From the NCBI GenBank assembly GCA_021827465.1, contig JAKAVX010000200.1, positions 1 through 5,634 on the forward strand: a stretch of 5,634 nucleotides of DNA. Direction: 5' to 3'. The stretch is from Deltaproteobacteria bacterium (GTDB lineage: Bacteria; Desulfobacterota_B; Binatia; Binatales; Binataceae). Below are positions 1-5,634 of this stretch, piece by piece. The translations under genes and the position numbers were made by a program. How positions within the stretch are numbered: position 1 is the first letter of the stretch; each line of letters opens with the position of its first letter. Below the pieces are notes generated by a model. That model was not told the origin of the DNA, searched no databases, and was given only the letters and a program-made list of their open reading frames with translations.

Positions 1-1344
1 GCGGTTGAACTTCCACAGCATCTGGAGAAAATTCGTCTGTCCCTTGAGCGCAAGCCGCGACGCTATTCCGGCCACGTCCTTGAGCCCCCGCAGCCCCAGA
101 TGCTTTCGGTTGAGCACGTTCTGCGTTCTGACCAGCTCCTCGTAAAACTTCCTGAGTCCCATCCGGGTCGGCAGCACCGCGTGCTGGATATCGAACAGCC
201 TGTAGTCCAGCGTGGTGACCTTGCGCGATTCGGTGAACCATAGCTCGGTGCCCGGATAGGGCGTCGCGACCGTGATATGCACGACCTCCGGGATGCTCAT
301 CGCCCAATCCCGCACGATTTCGAAACGCCGCTCGTCCCAGTCGGGATCGGCGATCAGGTTTAGCGCGACGGTCACGCCGATTTCGCGCGCCACTTCGAGG
401 GCGCGGATGTTCACGTCCATCGAGGAGCGCTTGCGATGCGCCTTCAGTCCCTCCTCGTCGATCGCTTCCAGCCCGAGGAACATGTACTCGAGCCCGAGCC
501 TTCGCCAGTACGCGAACACCTCGCGGTTGCGGCATAGAACGTCGGCGCGGGTTTCGAGATAGTACTTCTTGCGGATGTTGCGCTTCTCGATTTCGCGCCC
601 GGTCGCAAGCCCGTCCTCGGGATGGATGAACGCGACGTCATCGACGATGAAAACGTTGGGCTCGCGAATCGACGCCATCTCCTCGGCCGCCGCTTCGGAA
701 CTCGCTTTGCGGTAGCTGCGTCCGTAGAAGGTCCACGCGCTGCAGAACGAACAGTCCCAGGGGCATCCGCGCGTGAACTCGATCGACGCGCACGGATCGA
801 GAATTCCGATGAAGTACTTGTGCCGACGTCTGCCGAGGTCGCGCGCCGCGACGTAGCGGTCGAGATTGTCGAGCATCACGGGCGCGGGTCCGCTTCCGCG
901 CGGCGTGACCGCACCCGGCACCCGGTCGATCCGGCGATCGCCGGCGGCTTCCAGCAGTGTCTGCGCGCCGCTTTCGCCCTCGCCTCGCAGCACGCAATCG
1001 ATCGCGTCCTCGCCGTGTTCGAGTATTTCGTCGGCGACAAACGACGCGCTGTGTCCGCCGACGAACACGAAGCATCGCGGCAGCACGCGCTTTATGGCCT
1101 TGGCCAGATCGACGATCTCCGGCACGTTGGCGAGATAGTTGCCCGAAATTCCCACCGCCTCGGGCCTGAAGTCGTCAAGCTCGCGATACAGGTCGCGATG
1201 GTTGAAGATCTGCAAATCGAGGATACGGACCTGATGCCCGCGCGAGCGGACCGCCGCAGCGACCCGCTCCATCCCGAGCGGCTCGAGGCGCAGATATATC
1301 TCGCTGTACATCAGGGGGCTTGGATGCACGAACAGGACTCTCAT
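1..1344 (-). CDS. hpnR: Hopanoid C-3 methylase HpnR, cobalamin-binding radical SAM (3' end cut by window edge)
   Basis: HpnR transfers a methyl group to C-3 of the hopanoid A ring, giving 3-methylhopanoids, using cobalamin and S-adenosylmethionine in a class B radical SAM mechanism. The minus strand encodes 448 uninterrupted residues from the ATG at 1344 to the window edge. Residues 1-150 form the B12-binding-like Rossmann domain (start MRVLFVHPSPLMYSEIYLRL, then VGGHSASF near 95-102 and VLRGEGE near 118-124). The [4Fe-4S] motif CPWDCSFC (Cx3Cx2C) has C194, C198 and C201, at 742-765, followed by SAWTFYGRSYRK. The radical SAM barrel continues with VFIVDDVAF (231-239), YYLETRADVL (261-270), EYMFLGLEAIDEEGL (286-300) and TPYPGTELW (361-369). 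The stretch near 384-415 (FDIQHAVLPTR, then RTQNVLNRKHLG) is typical of HpnR as I recall the family and separates it from generic BchE-like methylases. GGAG lies 6 bases before the chosen ATG; another in-frame ATG at 1356 lacks a good site. Family members are about 500 residues, so only the C-terminal tail should be missing. The assignment is from remembered family sequence, not a search. Confidence 0.92.
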   Translation of the reverse strand, partial: MRVLFVHPSPLMYSEIYLRLEPLGMERVAAAVRSRGHQVRILDLQIFNHRDLYRELDDFRPEAVGISGNYLANVPEIVDLAKAIKRVLPRCFVFVGGHSASFVADEILEHGEDAIDCVLRGEGESGAQTLLEAAGDRRIDRVPGAVTPRGSGPAPVMLDNLDRYVAARDLGRRRHKYFIGILDPCASIEFTRGCPWDCSFCSAWTFYGRSYRKASSEAAAEEMASIREPNVFIVDDVAFIHPEDGLATGREIEKRNIRKKYYLETRADVLCRNREVFAYWRRLGLEYMFLGLEAIDEEGLKAHRKRSSMDVNIRALEVAREIGVTVALNLIADPDWDERRFEIVRDWAMSIPEVVHITVATPYPGTELWFTESRKVTTLDYRLFDIQHAVLPTRMGLRKFYEELVRTQNVLNRKHLGLRGLKDVAGIASRLALKGQTNFLQMLWKFNR

Positions 1345-1350
1345 TCGGTT

Positions 1351-1354
1351 CTCC
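1351..1354 (-). promoter_or_regulatory. Ribosome binding site of hpnR
   Basis: On the minus strand GGAG ends 6 bases before the ATG at 1344. It overlaps the competing in-frame ATG at 1356, so it cannot serve that one and favours the downstream start, which also gives the N-terminus expected for the family (MRVLFVHPSP). Confidence 0.6.
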
Positions 1355-1556
1355 ATCCGCCAGAATGACGCACCTGCGCAGGCCGGTGGCGCATATCCAG
1401 GCAACAGCCGATTTCAGCCGGCCCGCCGACAGAGCTCGAAACGAGATTGCGACGATCATAGCGCCGCAGATGAAGTTAAAGGAATACTCACAATTGCCCG
1501 CCCCGCTTGACATTGTGGCCTCATTCGCCCGAACCTGAACCGTCAAAAACGCCGCA

Positions 1557-1582
1557 GCGGACCATCCCCGGCCACGGTCCGC
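1557..1582. repeat. Short inverted repeat upstream of the aldo/keto reductase
   Basis: GCGGACC (1557-1563) and GGTCCGC (1576-1582) are perfect reverse complements with a 12-base spacer. The repeat ends 32 bases before the reductase ATG, so it would lie in the 5' leader if transcription starts further upstream. No T-run follows, so it is not a standard terminator. A 7-bp GC-rich stem can arise by chance in DNA of this composition; it could be an operator or nothing. Confidence 0.35.
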
Positions 1583-1614
1583 GCGCCGCAACCGCAAAGA
1601 TTTTCGGTGACCAA

Positions 1615-2631
1615 ATGGAATACACGAAGCTCGGCAACACGGGAGTGACCGTTTCGCGCATCTGCCTTGGATGCATGAGCTACGGCGACAAGAAGTGGCG
1701 CGAGTGGGTGCTTACTTCAGACGAGGCGCGCGACCATTTTCGCATTGCGATCGAGGCGGGCGTCAATTTCTTCGACACCGCCAACGTCTATTCGCTCGGT
1801 GTGAGCGAAGAGATAACCGGCAGATGGCTCGGCGAGATGGCGCGGCGCGAAGAAATCGTAATCGCGACCAAGGTGTACGGCCCGATGGCCTCGGGGATGA
1901 ATCGGGGCGGGCTTTCGCGCAAGCACATCCTGGAGGCCTGCGACGCGTCGCTGCGGCGGCTCAGGACCGATTACATCGATCTCTACCAGATCCATCGATG
2001 GGACTTCACGACGCCGATCGAGGAAACCCTCGACGCGCTCGACTCGCTGGTGCGCGCGGGCAAGGTCCGCTACCTCGGCGCGAGCAGCATGGCGACGTGG
2101 CAGTTCCACAAGGCGCTCAACCTGCAGCGCGAGAACCGATGGCATCGGTTCGTCTCGATGCAGAACCATTACAACCTCGTCTATCGTGAGGAAGAGCGCG
2201 AGATGAATCCGCTCTGCATCGAGCAGGGCGTCGGCCTGATTCCGTGGAGTCCGCTCGCGCGCGGTTTTCTTGCCGGCGATCGCGCCCGCGGCGGCGGCGA
2301 TCCCACCACCCGCGCGAAGACCGACGACTTCGCCAAGAACATGTATTACCGGGAATACGATTTCGAGGTGCTCGACGCGGTCGAAAAAGTCGCAAAGCAG
2401 CGCGGAGCGACACCGTCGCAGATTGCGTGCGCGTGGGTCCTCCAGGCGCCCGGCGTGACCGCTCCGATTCTCGGCGCGACCAAGGTCAACCATCTCGAAG
2501 AGGCGTTCAAATCGGTCGAGATCAAGCTCAACTCGGACGAAGTCGAGGCGCTCGAAAAGCCCTACCGGCCGCATCCGATTCTCGGCCATCAGCAACCCGA
2601 CGTGCATCGAATGGCAACCCGCGCGAACTGA
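1615..2631 (+). CDS. YajO-type NADP(H)-dependent aldo/keto reductase
   Basis: This 338-residue protein is a complete (beta/alpha)8-barrel oxidoreductase, expected to be cytosolic, monomer-fold and NADP(H)-dependent. The catalytic tetrad is visible as D54 and Y59 in FFDTANVYS, K86 in IVIATKVYG and H127 in DLYQIHRWD. Substrate- and cofactor-pocket motifs follow: GKVRYLGASSM (149-159), SMQNHYNLVYREEEREM (181-197), IPWSPLARGFLAGD (209-222) and PILGATK (284-290) for phosphate binding. Throughout, it resembles E. coli YajO, including LCLGCM/ICLGCM at the start, the HYNLVYREEEREM segment and the closing YRPHPILG, and its length fits. YajO has been linked to 1-deoxyxylulose 5-phosphate formation, but AKR substrates cannot be read from sequence, so the true substrate is unknown. 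I chose the ATG at 1615, not the in-frame TTG at 1507, because MEYTKLGNTGVTVSRI is the normal family N-terminus and the 36 extra residues look like untranslated leader. GGTGA at 1606-1610 is a modest ribosome site only 4 bases upstream. Confidence 0.92.
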   Translation: MEYTKLGNTGVTVSRICLGCMSYGDKKWREWVLTSDEARDHFRIAIEAGVNFFDTANVYSLGVSEEITGRWLGEMARREEIVIATKVYGPMASGMNRGGLSRKHILEACDASLRRLRTDYIDLYQIHRWDFTTPIEETLDALDSLVRAGKVRYLGASSMATWQFHKALNLQRENRWHRFVSMQNHYNLVYREEEREMNPLCIEQGVGLIPWSPLARGFLAGDRARGGGDPTTRAKTDDFAKNMYYREYDFEVLDAVEKVAKQRGATPSQIACAWVLQAPGVTAPILGATKVNHLEEAFKSVEIKLNSDEVEALEKPYRPHPILGHQQPDVHRMATRAN

Positions 2632-2666
2632 TTGGGTGAAGCGCTGGACTTAAAGTTGCACTTGAA

Positions 2667-2696
2667 GATACCGGAGCGTCCCGGCACGCCGGTATC
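2667..2696. repeat. 8-bp inverted repeat between the reductase and VOC genes
   Basis: GATACCGG (2667-2674) and CCGGTATC (2689-2696) are perfect reverse complements around a 14-base loop that contains a further CCGG. The hairpin lies in the 86-base gap between the reductase stop and the VOC ribosome site, 7 bases before GGAGG. No T-run follows, so an intrinsic terminator is unlikely. It may be an operator, an RNA-processing or stabilising stem, or a leader structure that modulates translation of the VOC gene. Confidence 0.5.
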
Positions 2697-2703
2697 CGAA
2701 CGT

Positions 2704-2708
2704 GGAGG
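2704..2708 (+). promoter_or_regulatory. Strong ribosome binding site of the VOC gene
   Basis: GGAGG sits 9 bases before the ATG at 2718. It is the best Shine-Dalgarno match in the window and fixes the VOC start. Its strength relative to the reductase's weak GGTGA suggests the VOC protein may be translated more efficiently. Confidence 0.75.
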
Positions 2709-2717
2709 ATCCCTCGG

Positions 2718-3131
2718 ATGGAGATAAACGGCGTCGCGCATGTGATGCTCACCGTCAGCAATTTTGAGCAGTGTCTTCCGTTCTATGAAAAGCTGCTGAC
2801 GAGTCTCGGGCTCAGGCCCGTGATCAAAAGCGACGAGACGCTCTACTGCGTCGGAGGCCGCACGGCGGTCGGGATCGTCCGATGCGCCGACCCGTATCGC
2901 GCCGAGCGATTCGTGCAGAACCGCATCGGACTGCATCATGTGTGTTTCCGCGCGCGCGAACACGCCGACGTCGATGAAGCGTATCGCATCGCGCAGGAAA
3001 TCGGCGCGAAGATCGTGCATTCGCCCGAGGACGGTCCGTGGGCGCCCGGCTATTACTCGGTGCTGTTCGAAGATCCCGACGGAATCCGGATCGAGATCAA
3101 TCACGTCCCCGGCAAGGGATTGCTCGCGTAG
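2718..3131 (+). CDS. VOC family (glyoxalase/bleomycin resistance/dioxygenase fold) protein
   Basis: This 137-residue protein has the two beta-alpha-beta-beta-beta modules of a vicinal oxygen chelate protein. Module one runs from about 4 to 56 (GVAHVMLTVSNFEQCLPFYE, then a GLRPV strand), and module two from about 70 to 128 (GLHHVCFRA, a helix DVDEAYRIAQEIGAKIV, then GYYSVLFEDPDGIRIEI). Likely metal ligands are H8 at the first strand, H73 or H74 in GLHHV, and E126 in the last strand. The acidic ligand glyoxalase I carries in module one is absent, since the matching strand reads TAVGIVR. A two-His, one-Glu set is seen in FosA/FosX-type enzymes and extradiol dioxygenases, so lyase, transferase, isomerase and dioxygenase activities all remain open. 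The length fits a single-domain VOC protein with no signal peptide. It lies 86 bases after the reductase on the same strand and is followed by a strong terminator, so it is probably the last gene of a two-gene unit. The substrate cannot be predicted. Confidence 0.88.
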   Translation: MEINGVAHVMLTVSNFEQCLPFYEKLLTSLGLRPVIKSDETLYCVGGRTAVGIVRCADPYRAERFVQNRIGLHHVCFRAREHADVDEAYRIAQEIGAKIVHSPEDGPWAPGYYSVLFEDPDGIRIEINHVPGKGLLA

Positions 3132-3152
3132 CGCGATCGCAAGCCTGACAAA

Positions 3153-3195
3153 CGAAGAGGCCGTGCGCTGGCTCGCGCGGCCTCTCGTTTTTTTT
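3153..3195 (+). terminator. Rho-independent terminator after the VOC gene, possibly bidirectional
   Basis: AGAGGCCG (3156-3163) pairs perfectly with CGGCCTCT (3178-3185). The stem extends inward through a T-G wobble and three G-C pairs to a 6-base loop (3168-3173), and outward by two pairs with one bulged A. Eight T residues follow at 3188-3195, the textbook intrinsic terminator form, 21 bases after the VOC stop. Read on the minus strand, the same stem is followed by a weaker T-rich stretch (TTCGTTTGT), and it lies about 28 bases beyond the aminopeptidase stop, so it may also end that convergent transcript, though less efficiently. Confidence 0.9.
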
Positions 3196-3222
3196 CACGG
3201 CGGAATCGAGCGAATCGGCGCG

Positions 3223-5634
3223 CTAACCGCGAAGCGTCGCGGCGAGAGTCTTTCCTTCGCGCGCCCGGAGCGCGACCGCGACCGACAGCCTTTCCAGATG
3301 CTGATCGATAAGCTTGCCGCCAAGGCGCACGCGATGCGCCTGGAAGAAGGTCTTCACTTCATCCTCGCAGTCGAGCAGCGCAACCACGCCCTCGCACATC
3401 CGGGGAAGCGCGCTGTCGGGATACTTGTTCACCATCTCTTCCCAGTTGCGCCGGATGAAGTCCCACGCCTCGTAACGGCAATCCATGTTGAGCAGCAGCG
3501 AATGCATCAGGTACGGCGCGTTCTGGGTGCGCACCTGGCCGTCGAGCGTCATCGCCATCGTGTCGCTGAGAAGCTTGCGATCGCGGAAATCGGCAAGCGC
3601 GAACAGGTAGCGCTGTTCGTCCTGCGGAGTGCGCGCGGATTTGAACTTCTTCTTGAAGTTTTCATAACGCGCCGCGTCCCCGCACCATGCCAGCACCACG
3701 ACCAGCGCAGGCACCAGGTCGCGATCGGCTTTCGACGGATCTTTTTCGTACAATTCGTAAAGCTCTGCGGAGCGCCGCTGAATCGTCGGATCATCGCCCA
3801 GTGTCCCGATCGTGGCTACCAAAGTTCCGCGCAACTGGCGCGTGAGCTCGTCTTCGCCGGCGCGCGGCGCCCATCCGAGCCGCTCGAATGCCGGGCCGGC
3901 GACCTTGCGCACCAGTTCGGCAAGCACCGGACGTTCTTCGTCGGACACGATTACGTCGATGTAATTGAAAGCGCTGATAAGCGCGCGCCACACGTTGATA
4001 TCGGTCTCGGCGGTGAAAAGACGCGCCATCTTGACGAACGCCGAGAGCGGCTGCAGCCCCGAGACGATTGCCGCCCACGTATCGCTCACCAGGCCGAATC
4101 TCTCGATCGGCTGAAACTCACGAAGGCTGCGGGTCAGCGCGTCGAGCATCGCGGGCCCGTAGCTGACGCGATAAAAGCCGTGGCCGCCTTCGTTCACGAT
4201 CGCCCATTCGAGCCTGTCGTCGAAATCGAGTGACGCTTCGCGCTCGGTCATCAGCAGCTTGTGCGTCGAGACGCCCTTTTCGGTCTTCGCCCGGACCATC
4301 ACCGGCACATGCCATAGCTGTTCGCAAGCGTCGCCATCGCGGAGATAGAAGAAGCGGCGCTGCGTCAGCTTGAGGCTTTTGCCGTCGGAACCCCTGTCGG
4401 CGCCGACGATCGGGAAGCCCGGCTGGAATATCCACGAGTCCATCAGCTTGCGGATCGGCTCGCGCGAGGATTCCTCGATCGCGTCCCAGAGATCGGTCGT
4501 CTCGGCGTTGGCGTACTTGTGCTTGCTGAGATAGAGCGCGATTCCTTTTCGGAACTCCTCGGCGCCCATGTACTGCTCGAGCATCCTGAGCACCGCCGCG
4601 CCCTTCTCATAGGTGAGCACGTCGAACATCGCGCGCGCGTCCTCGGGGCTTCGCACCGTGAACTCGACCGAGCGCGTGCTCCTGAGCCCGTCGATCGCCA
4701 TCGCGGAAGCCCGCGAAACCGAGAAGCTCTCCCATCGCTTCCAATGCGGCTTCCATCGATCGACCGCGAGCATCTCCATGAAGGTGGCGAACGCCTCGTT
4801 GAGCCAGATCCCGTTCCACCACTTCATCGTGACGAGATCGCCGAACCACATGTGCGCGTTTTCGTGCGATACCACGTCGGCAACGCGTTCGAGTTCCGAG
4901 CGCGAGGCCGTTTTCTCGTCGACCAGCAGCGCGGTCTCGCGGAACGTGATCGCGCCCAGGTTCTCCATCGCGCCCGAAGCGAAATCCGGTATCGCGATGA
5001 GATCGACCTTGTCGCCGGGATACGGTAGCCCGTAATAATCGGCGAAAAACTTGAGCGAGAACGTTCCGATCTGCTTTGCGTAATCTGTCAATCCGGCCTT
5101 GCCCGGCACATGCGCCACGCGAAGTGGAGTTCCCGCGTCGACCGGCTCGGTCGCCTCGAATTCGCCGACAATAAACGCGACCAGGTAAGTCGACATGCTG
5201 ATCGTCTCCTTGAAGACGACCGCCTTCTTGCCGCCGCCGAGCCGCGTCACGCTTTGCTCGCCGGCGTTGGAAATCGCGGCCAGGTTCTCGTCGACGACCA
5301 GCGTTATCTTGAAGCGCGCCTTGAGTTCCGGCTCGTCCCAGCACGGAAAAGCGCGGCGCGCGTCGGTGGATTCAAACTGGGTGGTGGCGACGCGATGCGT
5401 CCGGCCATGCTCGTCGTCGTATTGGCTTCGGTAAAAGCCGTGCAGCTTGTCGTTCAGGATGCCGCGAAAGGCGAGCTTGAGCGTCCACTCGCCGCGTTCG
5501 AGCGCCTTCGGAAAACGTATCGTCGCGCGCTCGGTCCTGGCGTCGAGCGAGACCTCGCCCGCTCGCTTTTCCGCTCCGCGTTCGACGCTTGCGCTGTCGA
5601 TTTCGAGTTCGAGAGCGTTGAGGACGATCTCCAG
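3223..5634 (-). CDS. M1 family zinc aminopeptidase (5' end cut by window edge)
   Basis: The minus strand encodes 803 residues in one open frame from the right edge to a TAG at 3225-3223. It is an M1 metallopeptidase that removes N-terminal residues from peptides. In fragment numbering, the N-terminal beta domain carries TTQFESTDARRAFPCWDEP (84-102), including the substrate-pocket segment. The exopeptidase motif GAMEN is at 221-225. The zinc site is HENAH (H257, E258, H261) followed after exactly 18 residues by E280 in WLNEAF, at 4795-4866. The transition-state tyrosine is probably Y340 in TYEKGAAVLRML. From about 400 to the end comes an ERAP1-like helical C-terminal domain, opening with WIFQPGFP and containing NEGGHGFYRVSYGP near 479-492. 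Family members are about 850 residues, so roughly 45-60 N-terminal residues and the start lie outside; whether a signal peptide exists cannot be judged. A GTG at 5250 is in frame but internal, since conserved sequence precedes it. HENAH in place of the commoner HELAH is a known variant. The gene faces the VOC gene across a short convergent gap. PepN-like or puromycin-sensitive type is likely. Confidence 0.95.
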   Translation of the reverse strand: MEIVLNALELEIDSASVERGAEKRAGEVSLDARTERATIRFPKALERGEWTLKLAFRGILNDKLHGFYRSQYDDEHGRTHRVATTQFESTDARRAFPCWDEPELKARFKITLVVDENLAAISNAGEQSVTRLGGGKKAVVFKETISMSTYLVAFIVGEFEATEPVDAGTPLRVAHVPGKAGLTDYAKQIGTFSLKFFADYYGLPYPGDKVDLIAIPDFASGAMENLGAITFRETALLVDEKTASRSELERVADVVSHENAHMWFGDLVTMKWWNGIWLNEAFATFMEMLAVDRWKPHWKRWESFSVSRASAMAIDGLRSTRSVEFTVRSPEDARAMFDVLTYEKGAAVLRMLEQYMGAEEFRKGIALYLSKHKYANAETTDLWDAIEESSREPIRKLMDSWIFQPGFPIVGADRGSDGKSLKLTQRRFFYLRDGDACEQLWHVPVMVRAKTEKGVSTHKLLMTEREASLDFDDRLEWAIVNEGGHGFYRVSYGPAMLDALTRSLREFQPIERFGLVSDTWAAIVSGLQPLSAFVKMARLFTAETDINVWRALISAFNYIDVIVSDEERPVLAELVRKVAGPAFERLGWAPRAGEDELTRQLRGTLVATIGTLGDDPTIQRRSAELYELYEKDPSKADRDLVPALVVVLAWCGDAARYENFKKKFKSARTPQDEQRYLFALADFRDRKLLSDTMAMTLDGQVRTQNAPYLMHSLLLNMDCRYEAWDFIRRNWEEMVNKYPDSALPRMCEGVVALLDCEDEVKTFFQAHRVRLGGKLIDQHLERLSVAVALRAREGKTLAATLRG

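Larger units (their letters stand above)
1345..1614. other. Divergent intergenic region between hpnR and the aldo/keto reductase
   Basis: This 270-base stretch separates two divergently read genes and should hold both promoters. I see no convincing small gene in it. A perfect TTGACA lies at 1507-1512 on the plus strand, but nothing resembling TATAAT follows at 16-18 bases. On the minus strand TATGAT (1460-1455) is a fair -10 match about 110 bases before hpnR, without a good -35 box. A/T-richer DNA at 1471-1498 (tgaagttaaaggaatactca) stands out from the GC-rich surroundings and is the likeliest regulatory core. An inverted repeat at 1557-1582 is listed separately. No known riboswitch fold was recognised. 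Confidence 0.6.

Noticed and set aside
622..1368. A 248-codon open frame on the plus strand
   Set aside because: It is antisense to hpnR, including the conserved CPWDCSFC region, and its product resembles nothing I recognise.
1381..1423. GGCCGG/CCGGCC dyad and repeated CAGCCG in the divergent region
   Set aside because: The arms are short and of the GC-rich composition common in the window, and the spacing is long, so chance is the simpler explanation.
1455..1460. A minus-strand -10 box TATGAT for hpnR
   Set aside because: It matches five of six consensus positions, but no -35-like hexamer lies 16-18 bases upstream. It remains only a hint.
1507..1535. A sigma-70 promoter from the perfect TTGACA at 1507-1512
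   Set aside because: No acceptable -10 hexamer occurs at 16-18 bases (best is GAACCT). A single hexamer match is not enough to call a promoter.
1507..1614. An N-terminal extension of the reductase from a TTG at 1507
   Set aside because: The 36 extra residues are Pro/Arg-rich and unlike any reductase N-terminus, while the ATG at 1615 gives the normal family start.
1717..2607. A 296-codon open frame antisense to the aldo/keto reductase
   Set aside because: The opposite strand encodes an intact, well-recognised reductase across the whole span. The antisense translation shows no family motif and no ribosome site of note.
2938..4233. A 431-codon open frame on the plus strand
   Set aside because: It overlaps the end of the VOC gene, runs through the intrinsic terminator and lies antisense to the conserved aminopeptidase. 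Its translation is rich in Arg, Ala and His without any recognisable domain, as expected for a shadow frame in high-GC DNA.
4519..5035. Two overlapping plus-strand open frames of 140-169 codons
   Set aside because: Both lie opposite the GAMEN and HEXXH regions of the aminopeptidase and carry no motif of their own.
5248..5250. GTG at 5250 as the aminopeptidase start
   Set aside because: The same frame continues upstream to the window edge and encodes the conserved M1 N-terminal domain, including FPCWDEP, so the start lies outside.

Overview
The window is high-GC bacterial chromosomal DNA with tightly packed genes and strong third-position GC bias, which also explains the many long antisense open frames. 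It holds four protein genes, two of them cut by the window ends, and no RNA gene, insertion sequence, CRISPR array or phage gene that I can see. The best taxonomic clue is a hopanoid C-3 methylase (HpnR), which points to a hopanoid-making bacterium. HpnR is known from aerobic methanotrophs and scattered proteobacteria, acidobacteria, actinobacteria and several uncultured high-GC lineages, so I do not name a phylum from this window alone.

Layout. Positions 1-1344, minus strand: hpnR, a cobalamin-binding radical SAM methylase, with its start inside the window and its last residues beyond the left edge. Positions 1345-1614: a 270-base divergent intergenic region that should hold the promoters of hpnR and of the next gene. 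Positions 1615-2631, plus strand: a complete aldo/keto reductase of the YajO type with an intact catalytic tetrad. Positions 2718-3131, plus strand: a small vicinal-oxygen-chelate (glyoxalase/bleomycin-resistance fold) protein behind a strong ribosome binding site, probably co-transcribed with the reductase. Positions 3153-3195: a strong intrinsic terminator in the convergent gap. Positions 3223-5634, minus strand: a large M1-family zinc aminopeptidase, complete at its C-terminus and running off the right edge at its N-terminus.

How the genes fit together. The plus-strand reductase and VOC gene look like a two-gene unit closed by the terminator, which the converging aminopeptidase gene may share in the other direction. 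hpnR stands apart from any visible hopanoid cluster, since no squalene-hopene cyclase or other hpn gene lies here. A YajO-type reductase beside a hopanoid-modifying enzyme could suggest a link to isoprenoid precursor supply, but this rests only on adjacency. I found no convincing new multi-gene system. The points most worth a second look are the hpnR gene, the hairpin between the reductase and VOC genes, and the reduced metal-ligand set of the VOC protein.
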